Shown here piece after piece: positions 24,161 through 37,391 of a stretch of DNA of 64,000 nucleotides. Each line of letters starts with the position of its first letter. Positions within the stretch are counted from its first letter, which is position 1. Below the pieces are notes generated by a model. That model was not told the origin of the DNA. It ran no database searches and was given only the letters and a program-made list of their open reading frames with translations. The translations under genes and the position numbers were made by a program. Source of the stretch: Hofstenia miamia (lineage: Eukaryota > Xenacoelomorpha > Acoela); the NCBI GenBank assembly GCA_004352715.1, contig SCFE01000059.1, positions 974,184-1,038,183 of the forward strand. The letters are read 5' to 3'.

Positions 24161-24977
24161 GATTGTGAGAATCCGTTTCTTATTTTTTATAACAAGCATG
24201 TAAGATAATTTTTCAACAATGCTACGTTTAATAAGTAGTGGATGAAATCTTACGAACATCACATTTTAATAACAGTTCTATGTATATATATAATAACAGT
24301 TGCTTGCTTCTGATGGTACTAATAATATTATTCTATGATAATGGTACTAATTATGAGGCCTTGAAATTATGGAATAAAATAGAAATTCATTGCAATAATC
24401 AATACAACCGTATCTTTCATAAGCATGGTTTAAACATGCTACATATTTAAAATAGAATCGCAAAAATGTGTTTTACTATGTTGGATTAATTCGAATTTGA
24501 CTTAAATAAATTTAAAATCGAGATAGATTAATTTGTAATTGAATTAAATAAATTTGAAGGTAGAACGGTAATGAAGGAAAATTAGATACAAGAACAAAGC
24601 GTTCTGGAGAAGTGAGAAAAGTATGGAAATTACCCCGAAACCCTTATGCTAGGCCAATTTTTTGTGTAGTTTCATTGATTTCTAATAATAAATATAAAGT
24701 TGTGCTTAATGATTTCAGTGCTGGTTTTTTTAGATGGCCCTTTATACATCTAGAAAAAGTTAAAATCAGATTGAAAATTTATAGATCTGTAATCTATTTA
24801 AGGTCCTTCCTGACTCACACTATTTAATTCTGATAATGAATTCTGATAATGCCTCCAAATGCCCAAAGTAGATAGGTACTGGTACCAAATTGACATAATG
24901 CCGGGTAATCTAGATATGGCGCCACTGCATGGGTATCATGATTGCACATGTCATGAAGTCCACGACAGACAAAGACA
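24161..24977. other. No firm gene; possible LINE tail near 24360-24450
   Basis: A plus-strand frame reads ALKLWNKIEIHCNNQYNRIF, which has the LWN signature of LINE C-termini, but the support is thin. The remainder is AT-rich spacer. Confidence 0.3.
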
Positions 24978-27178
24978 GTATTAAATTGGCAATGGAACCA
25001 AATTTCTTACGAAGCTTTTCTTTCGAGCTAAAACGTAGGAATTAGTAACAAACGATAAATAGAAATATAAATGACTTCTATTCTTTGATAAAGAGGATCA
25101 TATTTTTACATGAACTTGGAATATTTCTTCCTAAGTTACTCTAAAAAATATTATTTTAGAATAATCTAAAGACGAAGCAATTCGCTACGCTGCTACAAAT
25201 GTTTAAAATAGATGTTGAGTAAGTAACGTCTGAGTGCTTCATCATTTTTCAAATGGAAAAATTTCTTCTTACATAATCCTAGAAGTAGAAAGCCATACAA
25301 TTAGCTGTAATAAAAACAAGAAATGCTTCATCATTTATATACAACTTTGAATATTTCTTAGTTGATGGATTCGAAATTACTTCTAGAGAGTTCCTAAGAT
25401 ATAAAGCATGTGCAAAATTATTTTTGAAACGCCTAAAAAATACTGAAGAAATTTAGTATTATATAAACAATAATTCACATTTCTCATTAAGGACATAGCT
25501 TAAATCCTACATAACTACTTCTTACTAAGCCGGTCAGATTAAGGCAAATAGTCTTACTGAATTCTTCCTTCTAGTGTCCCACAAGCAAGAGGACTTTTTA
25601 ATTTAGTGTAAAATTACACTAATCTTGAGACATCCAGGCCTTGCTGTTAGGCAAACAGAGTTGCCCTCAAGTTGAAAATGTCATTTAATAACTCTAATAG
25701 AGATAAGTGCAGGATTCTTATTTGTAATAATATAACACGATCATTACTACGCATCTGTTTGCAGAGAATTTTGAATGCATGTCAATCGTTATTAATCATT
25801 TTATATCTAATCATGATATATTACTATTAAATTGTTTGCAACTAAAGTATAAATAAGAATTATAATTATGCTAGGGTTTTTTATATTCAATAGCTCTGGT
25901 AAATACTTCAATTTAATCATTTGAAAATAAGCCATTTGATTTTGGAGTTTGTGACAACTGTTGGTAAACTGGAAAAATGATTATCATTATGTCAGAGGTT
26001 TATCTTAGTTAGGGCTTAAGCTATTATAAGGTATATTATAACGAAAAAATTTGGAAAAAATTTTCAGCAAATCATTTTTTAAAAAACAAGTTTATGTTTA
26101 TACAATACAAATTATAGTCCCAGGTTACCAATGGAAACCATATTTCTGTATCATCGGCATTAATGCTGAAAACGTCGCCATTAACGAGAAAATAAACAAC
26201 ACACTGCCTGATCTACAAAAAAATCTGCATCTTCATTCTACGGAAATTCAAATCAGTTACAGTTGTAGGCCTTTTTTCACCCTCGGTCAAATGGTCAAAA
26301 TCTGCTTAAGGCATGAATGTGAAAGCTTTTGAAATCAGGATATTTCATTCATTGATATTTGCAGGACAACTTATTATATTTTTATGGAATTGTTTGCAAT
26401 CAGTTTAAGAAAAGTCCAAGAATGATTATTTTGATATATGTAGATATACAGTAAATTTACATTAAAATTGATATTTCGTGAGATGAGTTACCATATGCAA
26501 TGATTATTTACTTTGATTAAAATGTAATACAACATTAATTACCCTTTGCATCATTAAGCGAGGAATATAATAATGAATAATTTATGAAATTAACAATGTT
26601 GATGAACTTTCATAGCTTCAGTAATTGACAGGATTAATATACATATATTAAAATTTTACCAGTGCAAATAGGGATGCAACAAACTAAAAATCAGAAATTA
26701 TTGTTGTATAATCAAAAATGCACCCGTGAAGAAACGCACTGATCTGTTTTCTCATAGTTTGCGAGATCTTTTTAAGGAAATTTTTAAATAGAATTCTGGA
26801 ATTTGATGCTATAAATCTTAGTAAATCACCGTCTTCTCAAATTTACTTGTAAAAAAAGAAAAATGGTATCACCATTAAATAAGAATGCATTATCTTAATA
26901 GATGTGAAAACTTCAATTAATCATGTTGTGATGATATGATTGCTTATTGAAAATTATTAAGAGACCTTAAATGCCATAATTTTTAATCGGATGTTCAAAT
27001 ATGGACTGAATGTCAATTGTGTAAAATGTGTTATTCTTTACAAATGGAATGCTTTTTTCTGATGAGAGCAGGATTTCCTTATTGGTGCATCTCAGTTGTG
27101 ATCATCCTGAAAGACCGAAAGCAGGAAAGAGAAAAATTGTCAAAATATTGAAGAATACTACCTGAAAATGCATCTAAC
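24978..27178 (+). repeat. Large direct repeat A, copy 2
   Basis: Same sequence as 1-1582 plus about 610 extra bases (26266-26876). Since the first copy joins cleanly at the point where the extra block lies, the block is either an insertion here or a deletion there. Its ends show no obvious inverted repeats or target duplication. Outside the duplication I see no gene. Confidence 0.85.
26118..26267 (+). CDS. Exon-like open stretch inside repeat A (weak)
   Basis: After an acceptor-like AATTATAG the frame reads VPGYQWKPYFCIIGINAENV, then AINEKINNTLPDLQKNLHLH, and ends near ISYSC. The counterpart in the first copy (about 1133-1282) keeps the same frame with only substitutions, and then meets a stop. 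Open frame and non-random composition in two copies hint at a real exon, possibly of a secreted or extracellular protein. I do not recognise a family, and it may simply be chance in an AT-poor patch. Confidence 0.25.
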
Positions 27179-29653
27179 CAACTTAATTTGAAATATTTCT
27201 TAAATTTTTCAAACAATTTTTGTTTTAGGCGCCAAAATCAAGGTTGAACCCCTGATGGAGGACATTTTCCCATGTTCCTCCTTGTATACGCTACTGATGA
27301 GTAGTATCTGAAAACACATGGCAACCTGATCCAGGGAAAACTAGAAGTGTACAGGTACAAATTTGACCAAAACCCTGACATTTACAAAAAAAAATTAAAA
27401 ATTGTGGGTCTATTAAATTTGTAAGTGAATGCATAACTGTTGTTTTGCTTATCAAACAGATATTAATTTTGAAGTAAAAGAAAATGTACTTTTAGCATTT
27501 CAGAAATTAAAAGTACATTTTACAAATACATTTTTACAAAATTATCAATATTAATAATAAAATGAATATTAACTTTTTGAGGCTCATAAGAAAACTGAAT
27601 TCGCCTTATTAGTAAAAACGTATGATATTGTAATAAGCAGGTGGCAAGCAGCACTCTATTACCAAAATTAAATTTTGAAATGCATCTTTGCCACTATACT
27701 AGGGTGGTACTTATATGTACTTGCAGGCCTAAAGGGAGTCCATTAATGATTGGCAAAAATGAATGGCAAAAAACTTGGATCAATATAATTTTAACCACAT
27801 GATTCGTTTAATTGTATATATTTCCAAATCCGTGATCAGATTGATTAAACAGGAGCACTTAGCAATTTGGCTGCAACTTTATAAATATATTATCATAAGA
27901 TTGGCTATACAAAATACAAATAAACTAAATTATAGCAGAATAGAAAAACGGTTTGTTTAGATGGGACATACATGTAAGATCAAGCTCAAAAGGTTAGCCA
28001 TATTTAAGGAATTCAATGATATTAAAATCGTCGACTTCAGTAGATTTAATTGTCATTAGAATTTTTTCCAATACTTCTGTATTTTATTTGTAGTCAGAAT
28101 TTCATCAAGTGCTCTTAGAAGAAGTCATTCCCCTCCTACGTCTGGGAATTCTTTCCTTCAAAATATATTTTTTCATTTCAAATAAATAGGCATTTTTAAC
28201 TTTTCAATTAAATAGGCTATATTAAAAATAGTTACATTTCAAAGACTAACTCAATATTTATAAACTTATAATCTAATTGTCAACTATAAATAATGAACTC
28301 ATAACTATTAACTATTTCAAAAGTGTTCAAAAACAGAATATGTTTGCACTGAAGAAAGTGTACAATTTTGGTTAGGTTGCATTATAAAAAATTGTTAGGA
28401 ATTTAGTAAGAGCATTCATATGATAATCAAAAAACATGTTACTGCTTGAAGTTTTTTGAAATTTGATAAATAAAATTTGCTCCTGAAATAGAGTAGTCAG
28501 GGAATAATAGCTAATTAAGAACTTGAAATCCTACAATGAAAAACCAATTAAATCTAATTCAAAAAATATTTTTGAATAGAATGCAGTAATATTTGAGGGG
28601 ATTTAGTCTAGTCATCCCCCATTTCCTAAGTTTGTAGTGTAAATTATATAGTAGCATGAGTACAAACACGAACTTTCAGTCTATCACAGATTGTTACATT
28701 AATACTAATTGTTCATAGACTTTTATAGCTTGCAGGAGATCATATAATAAGCAATTAGCATCTCTTGTGACATATGCAAACAAAAATATCATTTGAAAAC
28801 TTATTTATACATATATATGTAATATATATATATATATATAAACTATTTTAGTAGATCACCCCCATACAGGCATATTTTGCACAGAATAAAGGTGAAACAA
28901 AATGCGCTGTTCCAAAGATTGGGTTCGAACTTATATTTTCAACATATTCTTGTAACTGTGAATAATCAGTTTTCTTGTTTTCTCCGGAGATTTTTATTTA
29001 TCTCTTTGTTAATTAAATTTGACATTTTGGTATAGGAATCTAGAGGAAACTCTGTGTGTAGCTCAAAATGAGCATGATAGAGTAGAGAGGGAGCGTAATG
29101 CGGCAATGTAGAAAAGTTTAACATTTCTACTTGCAAATAAATAGGGTGTGCCAATATGCGCATTGTTTTCAATCACAAATTGATTTTAATTCATAAATAA
29201 TGTCAATAAGCACATAAGTAATTGCTTAATCTTTTCTAAATGCAAATTGTGTTTGTTTTCTGTACAGCATATTTGAATATTCAAATTTCAAGTTTTATAC
29301 TGTGCAGAATGCCACTCAGAATACATAAATTTATACATCCATTTAGCAAATAATAAGTATGTACTTGCTTTGAATGTTGGCACCTTGTTCCAATTAAGCT
29401 TGCCCTTTTTTACAAAACCATTTATATACGTACTGTATAACTCCCTAATAATAAAATTTTAAAGGATTTGATTCCTCTTTATTACCAGTCTTTATATGAC
29501 AGGTAGTGTGCAGTCTAAGAGATCTTATTATGAAACGACTACGAAATTTAGTCAACAAGTGTCCATGGACAATAGTGAAAACTAAAATATTGTGGTGTCG
29601 TTTATGATCAACTTTAAAAAAAATGAATCTCCCGCAGTAAATTTACAAATGAA
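27179..29653. other. No gene seen; (TA)n at 28821-28841
   Basis: AT-rich spacer with short open frames of at most 68 codons and one TA microsatellite. Confidence 0.5.
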
Positions 29654-30147
29654 ATGTCGCAGTTCATAACTACGTGCAAAATTTTATGTTTTTTAATTAT
29701 ATACAAAGTTTCATTTTCTGCATTTCCTGCTTCATATGAAACAGTTATTAAAACCCAAGATTCTTTGGGAGCAGGAACCAATGATGATATAACAATACTC
29801 TACACTTCAAAGTTCAACAAAACCATTGAGTACAAGTTGCAATCTTCATCGGATGGGTTTGAAAGGGGCATACGAATTCCTTTAGCAATCAATATCCCTA
29901 CATTGGCATTATACGACAGGGATACCTGTGCAAACGCGAGAGCAACGATGAAAATAACTGGGATATCACAAGTGATTGGGATGTTGAAAGTGTTCATTTG
30001 AACGTTTTAAAAATTGATGAAAGTAAACTTCGAAAAATTAATGAATCATATGATTTTTCTGAAACAGACTTTACTATGGCTCGCGGTTGTGTAACACTAA
30101 CTGCCCGTTTGCAATCCGTCAAGACTTCCTCCATGCATGATCTATGA
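29654..30147 (+). pseudogene. Small secreted PLAT/LH2-like domain protein with a frame slip
   Basis: The ATG at 29654 opens a signal-peptide-like start (MSQFITTCKILCFLIIYKV, then SFSAFPASYE). It is followed by a PLAT-like beta-sandwich pattern: YETVIKTQDSLGAGTNDDIT, where K(T)xDxxGAGTxxDI is the family hallmark, then YKLQSSSDGFERG. The next strand IPTLALY is in the same frame. The expected DW..ESV strand (DWDVESVHLNVL) appears in the frame one base earlier, which runs on to a TGA at 30145. The switch falls between about 29900 and 29945 and equals one missing base, so this is either a pseudogene or a sequencing error. Total length is about 165 residues. Single-domain secreted PLAT proteins are known in animals; their role is usually membrane or lipid contact, but no function can be assigned here. 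It is intronless and isolated. Confidence 0.6.
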
Positions 30148-30963
30148 TACTCGACTTGTTTGTAAATATGAAATATACATGTGCAACTATTAAAATTTAC
30201 ATCTCTTAAGATTCAAATATATATTTTTACATCATTCTCAACTCGATTAGAATGAATCTGAATTTTAGCTGAAATTACCTTTGAGACCATAACTTTTCCT
30301 CAATTATCATTTCTAATGTCGGAATTATACATTTAAATTTGAATCTAAGATACTTACCTTTGTATTAGAAATTATGATTAAGTACACATCAATTGGAAGT
30401 ATTTAACCCTATTCCAGTTGTCAGAGATTTTTTATAACTTTTTTTAGACCTCATTACACAACTAAATTTTTCGCCTCAGTGAACAAAATTTATCTATAAC
30501 CAATCCCTGAAAATTTGAATTTAAAATCTTTTTGAACTTTTAGTTTTATGAATCTCTTGTTGACTATAGGTAGATATTATTTACGAAATTCTGAAAAAAA
30601 AATTGAAAAATTCTTGACATATCTGCATTATTCTTAATACAAAGATTTTTTCTTGTAATAATATTTTTTATTATAACTGTAAGCTTTTTCCGGAGGTCTA
30701 TTGGCAAAATTTCGGTAAAAAAACTGTAAAATACCTAGTTTTTTGAGGCTATAGAACAATATTTTTTGTCTCTATAAGCTTTGAGACGTAGGTTTTCCAA
30801 TGTATTATGTCTAAGGTAACACAAATCAATGAAAAAACTTTCCTTTTTGTTTTTGTATTTGTGGTTCAAAAAATGAAAAATGTGGAAAAAAGTCTATTTT
30901 ACGACCCACGATGACGTCATATTTTCAATTTTCGCAATAAATAATGCTCAAAATCTGTTCAAA
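30148..30963. other. No gene seen
   Basis: AT-rich spacer. It ends with ACCCACGATGACGTCATA near 30902-30920, which contains a CRE-like TGACGTCA palindrome. I see no gene it would serve. Confidence 0.5.
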
Positions 30964-31435
30964 TTTTAACCAAATAATGTTTGCAAGATATCGAAATTCA
31001 TTGAATTGAATGCCTTACTTAAATCTAGTAATGCTACACAACTGCAGTTATTATGAGATATATTAGACTTAATTTGTTGCGTGATCGATAAAATTGCTTC
31101 CTGGGTGCTATGCCCAGCACGAAAACCAAATTGCTTATTCGAGAGGATGTTTTCAGATTTTAGGAATGCGTTTATTTGAATATACAACAGTTTTTCAAAG
31201 AGTTTGCTAAAAGGATGTGTAATACAAATGGGTCTATAATTTTTTGCGTTTAGATTGTCACCTTTTTTATATATAGGAGTTATATATCCGATTTTTTTAG
31301 TAAGTCTGGAAATTCACAATCAATAATACATTGATTAAATGCGACTAATAATTGTTCTCCAAAAATAGGAAAAAAACGTTTAATAATAAAAAATGGGAGA
31401 TTATAAGAAGCGGTTGATTTGTTGGTATCAAGTTT

Positions 31436-31650
31436 NNNNNNNNNNNNNNNNNNNNNNNNNNNNNNNNNNNNNNNNNNNNNNNNNNNNNNNNNNNNNNNNN
31501 NNNNNNNNNNNNNNNNNNNNNNNNNNNNNNNNNNNNNNNNNNNNNNNNNNNNNNNNNNNNNNNNNNNNNNNNNNNNNNNNNNNNNNNNNNNNNNNNNNNN
31601 NNNNNNNNNNNNNNNNNNNNNNNNNNNNNNNNNNNNNNNNNNNNNNNNNN
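31436..31650. other. Assembly gap (215 N) inside the LINE
   Basis: N run between the linker and the reverse transcriptase start. Open frames reported through it are artefacts. Confidence 0.99.
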
Positions 31651-32587
31651 GTATCGCCATTTTTCTCCAGTAGAGTTTAATTGATTAAAGAATTTTTGCC
31701 GAGCTTTTGTTAAATTTTTTGTTCTTAATTGCTTAATGACTTTCTTTGATTTTTCGTAATTGGTCCAATTAGTCTTTGTTGGCTCAGATTTTGCAAGATC
31801 AAATAATTCTTGTTTAATTGATACAAGTTCATGGACTTGATTATCGTCGGTGTTTGAAAAAGGAAATTTAACTGCTTTAACCTTAACCCGACGCTTCTTA
31901 ATTGGGGCAACAGTGTTTAATGCTTTGTAGATTTCTTTTGCAATGTAATTAATCATTTGCGGTCCAGAATTTAATATGTAAATATAGTTAAATGGGGTGT
32001 TTTTTAAGGCCTTTTCCATTTTTTCATCTGAGTAAGATAAATAGTCTCTTTCATTTATGATTTATATTGTTTGCTTTTATTAGTTTTGTTACTAATATAT
32101 GTACACAGTGCATGATCACTAAATGATTCAAACATTAAAGATTTGTAAGAAATTTCAGAATTAGTAAAAAAGTAATCAATTAAATTGTTCATGCGAGTTG
32201 GACAAACCGTATTTACACAATGAAGGTTACAAGTAGCACACAATTCATTTATAGAATTTCGTTCATAAGAGTTAAAGTAATTAATATTAAAGTCACCGAA
32301 TATATTTAGAGAGTTATAATCATTACATATTTCAGATATTTCGTATATTTTATAATTTAAATACTCGACTAGATAATTTTTTATTTAGATTATAAGTTAT
32401 GTTTACAAGTCTTTTTGGAAACAGTTCTCTATTGATTTTATTTCTATCCACAGCGATTCAAATATTTCGTGATTAAGTTCATATTCAGATTTACGGGTTG
32501 GCTTTAAAGATTTTGGCACAATTATCATAAGTCCACCACCTCTACCTATTCGATTTTTAGTAAAAACCTCAAAATATTGTCTGTCTG

Positions 32588-32705
32588 GGTTAAAAAAGTT
32601 AGGGTCGATATCAGGCTTAAGCCAAGTTTCTTTAATTATGAATATTGGTTAAAAAAGTTAGGGTCGATATCAGGCTTAAGCCAAGTTTCTTTAATTATGA
32701 ATATT
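32588..32705 (+). repeat. 59-bp direct tandem duplication inside the LINE
   Basis: GGTTAAAAAAGTTAGGGTCG and the following bases to 32646 repeat directly at 32647-32705. The duplication lies in the endonuclease domain and repeats the WLKPDIDPNFF segment, so the copy could not encode a normal enzyme. Confidence 0.9.
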
Positions 32706-32895
32706 GCACAATTATTATTATTATTATTATTAATGCTTACAATAAATAAGCTGCTTAAATATTTTTCGGTAAAGCCTGAAAGATCAATAAATCCTGAAAA
32801 TGATATTATTACATAGAATATTACATTTCTTTGATTTTGGAATAAAGCAAATAGAAATTCAGTTTTCTCTGAAAGGGAGCCTGCCCATAGCAATG

Positions 32896-33412
32896 AGTTG
32901 AACCAAAACTATTTAGAATTGGTAAATATTATAGAATCCCCCTTGTCACTGTGTAAAATGTACTTGGAGATTTAGCATAGGAAACTTCTCAAAAATTACT
33001 GAAATAGTGCTCGCAAGTCGAACACTTTCTGCAAGAAACCTTTTTTCATGAAACGTGATTGCGTACAGAAGAAAACCTGTTCTTATTTTAATTTTTGAGA
33101 GCGTATTCTACACATTAATAAATTGAATTTTAGATTTGCTACCAGTAGCATTAACAATGAAGGCTTTTTTAAAATAACAAATTTAATTGGGTTGTGCTCT
33201 AAATATTTTTATGGAATCAAAGTTCTGTGATATAAATTGTATGTATTTTTCTCTAGTTTGTGGAAAAATAATTTTAATCCAGTGGCAATAAAGAATTTAG
33301 AAGGAATTTTAAAAAATGCATCATTATATACCACTGGAGTCATTAGCGACCCCAACATGGCATTATATCAATATTTTGAGTTACATTGACTTTTTGTAGA
33401 CACATACATATA
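32896..33412. other. Spacer with a diverged dispersed repeat
   Basis: 33080-33145 (ACCTGTTCTTATTTTAATTT, then CGTATTCTACACATTAATAA) is a diverged relative of the block near 15640-15690 in the 794-bp tandem unit. No gene seen. Confidence 0.5.
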
Positions 33413-33980
33413 CAGGGTGTAACAAAAGTAACCAGACGCTAGCAAAATGAAAGCAAAAAACTGTACATCAATTTATGGAAATTTAACTGTGATCGGAGCT
33501 CAGCCCCATTATTCACTTATTGTGCGAGAGTGGTTGGACAACCAGTTTCCCAACAGGTGGATTGGTCGCTGAGGCCTCATCGATTGGCCTGCACGGTCTC
33601 CGGACCTGACTGTACCAGACTTTTTTCTGTGGGGCTTACTAAAGAACAAAGTTTATGGCGGAAACCCACGCACTATCAACGATCTACTATTACCGAAGAA
33701 ATTCGTGCCATACCATTAGATTTGGTGAACAAGATGTGCCGATCTGTTCTTGGACTAGGTTAACAAATGTATTGCACGTGATGCTCATCATTTTGAACAT
33801 TTGCTATGAATACTTTCTTCTTTTATGATTCATCGTTTTGGACATTATAACCTCAGTAATTTGTTTTAGACTCGCTACACTGCATATTCTACGAGGAATG
33901 ATTCGTTTTTTATTCCTACTCTTCTGAATAAAGTTAGATTTCTCGTAAAATGAAGCGTCTGGTTACTTTTTTACACCCTG
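33413..33980 (+). mobile_element. Tc1/mariner element, internally deleted (568 bp)
   Basis: The inverted ends are CAGGGTGTAACAAAAGTAAC and, from the right, CAGGGTGTAAAAAAGTAACC, flanked by TA on both sides (33411-33412 and 33981-33982). The interior keeps the C-terminal part of the transposase, NQFPNRWIGR then SPDLTVPDFFLWGLLKNKVY, with the DFFLWG signature of the IS630/mariner DDE domain. Stops occur within it, and the N-terminal DNA-binding half is missing. It is a dead, internally deleted copy with both ends preserved. It is not the same family as the remnant at 5336-5816, since the ends differ. Confidence 0.9.
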
Positions 33981-33982
33981 TA

Positions 33983-34561
33983 TGTTCGCTAATGAAACTA
34001 AATTTGATTAATATTTTATATCGGAGCTTGGTACAACTAACAAGAAAAGACAATATAAATAGATTAAATACCTATAATATTAGTTTATATGTTGCTATCT
34101 AAAATAAGTTGGTGCAGCTGCCTGTCATGATTACTCTATGTTTGGGTAGCAATTGATGTCCTTTTACATGATGCATGCATTACAAGTGCATAGTGGATAT
34201 TAGGTATTGCCTATGTACCTTCTTATTCTCATTAGCTGCCTTTCATCCATAACTATTTTGTTCACAACTAGAGCAGTACTAATATTATTAATATCTTTTT
34301 CACAATATTTTCAAATAAATTTTAATATTATTACTTAAACTAATTACATCAAAATCGCCTAAGCAGTTAGCATAAAGAAATGCAAAACCAATCTATTAAA
34401 TAGACAATTACATCATTTAAAAATATTACTTTTTTCTAAAGCCATATATAATTTCCCTCAATTTTATCACTGATGAAGCTATGATTATGTATAGAGAAAC
34501 ATGTTTTATGACAAATAAATTTATTTGTATTTAAAATATGTTAAGTGTTAGCAAATTATCA

Positions 34562-34596
<35 letters not shown>

Positions 34597-37391
34597 TATA
34601 TTGGAAATTACCATACGTTGAAAGTAAACAATTTTTTATTAAAAAACTTCAAGATTATCAATGCAAGATTGACGCAGGCCGCCCTTGGATAGGACTCACA
34701 CAATATTTCATGGTAGCTGTTGTTCTCATGGTGAATAGACCGTTTCCTAATTTGGACACTAGGTATAGAAAACTTTGATATTTTTACAAAAATCGGATTT
34801 TTCATAGAAAACAATACTTACTTGCATGTACTTCAGGACAAAAATAAATTTTAGAACAGATCTTCATCATTGCATGAGCGGACCAAGCTCATACACATGT
34901 GTCCAGTGTCCATGCAAAAGACTTTAAGTATTTTTTACAGGATGAAATTGTTCAAAAAGGCGGACAAGCCCATTTGTTACATAAAAGTAACGCTAGTAGA
35001 AATAGGGTTAATTATTAATGTAATCTGAAAATTTAAAATGTGTAATTTCCTCTATACTTAGTTCAATGAAGAAATTACAGAAATCTTGGCTACAAAAATT
35101 GCATTGTAAACAGATATCGCTTCAAATTCATTAATATAAACTCAAATAACATTGATTTTACTAATTATTTTTAGGCTTAAAAATTTAGAGCATGTATAGA
35201 AAATGATTTTGAAATATACACGTACCATACAAATTGAATTTCCATCAGTAAATGTCTCAAAAGCATGTATGAATTTGTTTGATTCAAATAGCAGGATTAT
35301 ATTTTACACTCTTTGATAAAGAAGTTTTGGGCGATTGAAGAATATTCATTTTTAATCTAAATCTTCTCAATGCATAGAAGATAGTTTCCAGCACTGCTTA
35401 ACCAGAAGCTGAATTTTAACAGAAATTATTAGGAGATAGAGAGCATACCTTAGTAAATAGATACTGATGCCATTTCCGAAAATGCCTAGAACAATGACAA
35501 AGGCATAAGTAACTATCGAAATGTGATAGAATATATCGGATTTGATTGGTGAAAACCACCCATCATCGTGGATTGTAGGTAATCATAACAGCATCAATCA
35601 ATATGGTTTACATTGAGGTGGCATTTAACCTCACATAACACTGAATAAATAGGAAAAAATAAGCATATATAATTTTATTTCACTGAAGCCTAACATAATT
35701 ATAATTGTGAATGTGCTTTCAACCGAAAATTTTTCTTATATGGAAAAAAGGAAAATTTTTTAAATTTTCAACTATAAATTCGGAAAATTCAATTTTCCTT
35801 ATTCTGAACAACTTCTAAATATATTATTACAAGCTTGTTCCATAAAAAACTGAAAGATAAATTACACAATCAAAAACAGAAAACTTATTTATAGACAAAA
35901 TTAATGAGTGATTCCAAGAAGATAAATTTAAGTCTTATTCTAATCGCAATAATGTAGCCTTTGAAACAATACCATTTTGTGAACCTTTAGATTTTCATAG
36001 GATTTTCTGTCAAACTAAGCAAAATTTTCCTTCATTATCAGATAAAAGAAGAAATATTTTTTTAATGTTACTGGTAAACTGCCAGCCCGTACCGGTACGT
36101 CGGTTCTATTTCTGGGCTTGGTCTATTATATTAAACTTTGATTGGGTCGGATCGAGTCACTATAAATAATAACTATCTTTCATGCATATTTTAGCAGAAA
36201 ACTGTAAACTATAGAAATTGAAATATAGTTGAACATTCGCATGCAACTGTGAGTTGTAACCAGGCACGTGGCTCGCATTTGAAACTTAGGGGGTCATTGC
36301 GTAGCAAAGTTTAATAAATTAATCATAGCTTTACTCATATGAAATAGTTTCGCACTCTTTTATAGAATTTTTAAATAAAATGGCATTAGTATTTTATATA
36401 TTTTATCTAAAATATATTCACTCTACCTTAGTTACAGAATATTGGAATTAATATTATATAGTTTTGTATCCAAGATGCCAAGTGGAAGGGGGCCAAGTGG
36501 CTCAACAGGGAGGGCGATGCTCCCGTGACACTCCCATAGCCACGGCCCTGGTTGTGACCATCCAAAATGTTGCCAATTAATACTAGACTGGTCTACGGCA
36601 ATGGGTAGAGCTGTGCAATAACTAATTGAAAATTCAGAGTATGTTCTTGACGTGAAGCTTGCTACAATAGCAAAAAGATGCTTGTTATTAGACTATCCTC
36701 ATCCAAAAATGAGCGTCATAAAAGCCTTGGAGCCTTAACCATTACAAAACTAAGAAATAGATTACAATTCGAAACTGTTGAGAAACTCATGTTTCTGAAA
36801 ATCAATGGAATATTTAGTGAAAACTCATATATATAAAAAAATTCGAAACTTGGTAGAGTTGGGTCAAAATCTAATCAATTTTATATGGGCCAGGTGGTTT
36901 GGGTTGGCTCGGTTCCAATATTTTCGACCCTCTTACAACTCTGTATCACAGGTACCGGCCAAATTTGGTTGATATAGAGCAATATTATGACACTGGAAAG
37001 GCAACGAATTTTCCGGTAAATTATATTTCTGGTCGTTATAGTTAAATTCGAATATTTTGAAAGAGATGATATCATGAAACAGCTGATATAGTATGACGTA
37101 AATTTCAAGCTTATTTTAGAGCATAGTTATTGCATTCCATATAGATAAAAGGAATTCGTATATTTGAACTATATTTCTAGAAAATGTTATTTCACTCCAA
37201 TATCAAAACTTTCTATAATTTTATCATTCATTTTTTAAGGGGATTTTAACTATTAATGCTTTGGTAAGTTTGTCATTATTTAATATTATTAGAATTGATG
37301 AAATATATCAAGTTGATACTATAGCTGCATGTCGTTAGATTCAAGAAAATTGATTAAGTCAAAACGGAGAGTTTGAGAAATGTAAAGTTAT
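33983..37391. other. No gene seen; (TA)n at about 34566-34594
   Basis: AT-rich spacer. Small GC-richer patches at 36080-36160 (GCCCGTACCGGTACGTCGG) and 36485-36550 (AGTGGCTCAACAGGGAGGGC) may belong to dispersed repeats. I could not define their ends. Confidence 0.5.

Larger units (their letters stand above)
30964..32895 (-). mobile_element. Non-LTR retrotransposon, endonuclease plus N-terminal RT
   Basis: Minus strand, 5' to 3'. The apurinic-like endonuclease domain spans about 32895-32070, with ETWLKPDIDPNFF, GRGGGLMIIV, NIFGDFNINYF and finally RMNNLIDYFF plus FSDHALCTYI, the D..SDH catalytic end. The linker and fingers follow (KTNWTNYEKSKK, RTKNLTKARQKFFNQLN). After the N gap at 31436-31650 comes the RT start: NAKNYRPICI, then NKQFGFRAGHSTQEAI, and ALLDLSKAFNSMNFDILQTL with the first catalytic aspartate. 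The match stops abruptly near 30966, before the YxDD box, so the copy lacks its 3' half. That is unusual, because LINE insertions normally lose the 5' end. Stops and shifts break the frame. Confidence 0.85.

Noticed and set aside
33530-33763. A 77-codon plus-strand gene
   Set aside because: It is in a shifted frame relative to the real DFFLWG-containing mariner transposase remnant.
36485-36550. A tRNA-like or SINE promoter-like patch (AGTGGCTCAACAGGGAGGGC)
   Set aside because: It has a loose A-box likeness only. No cloverleaf, B box or tail could be found.
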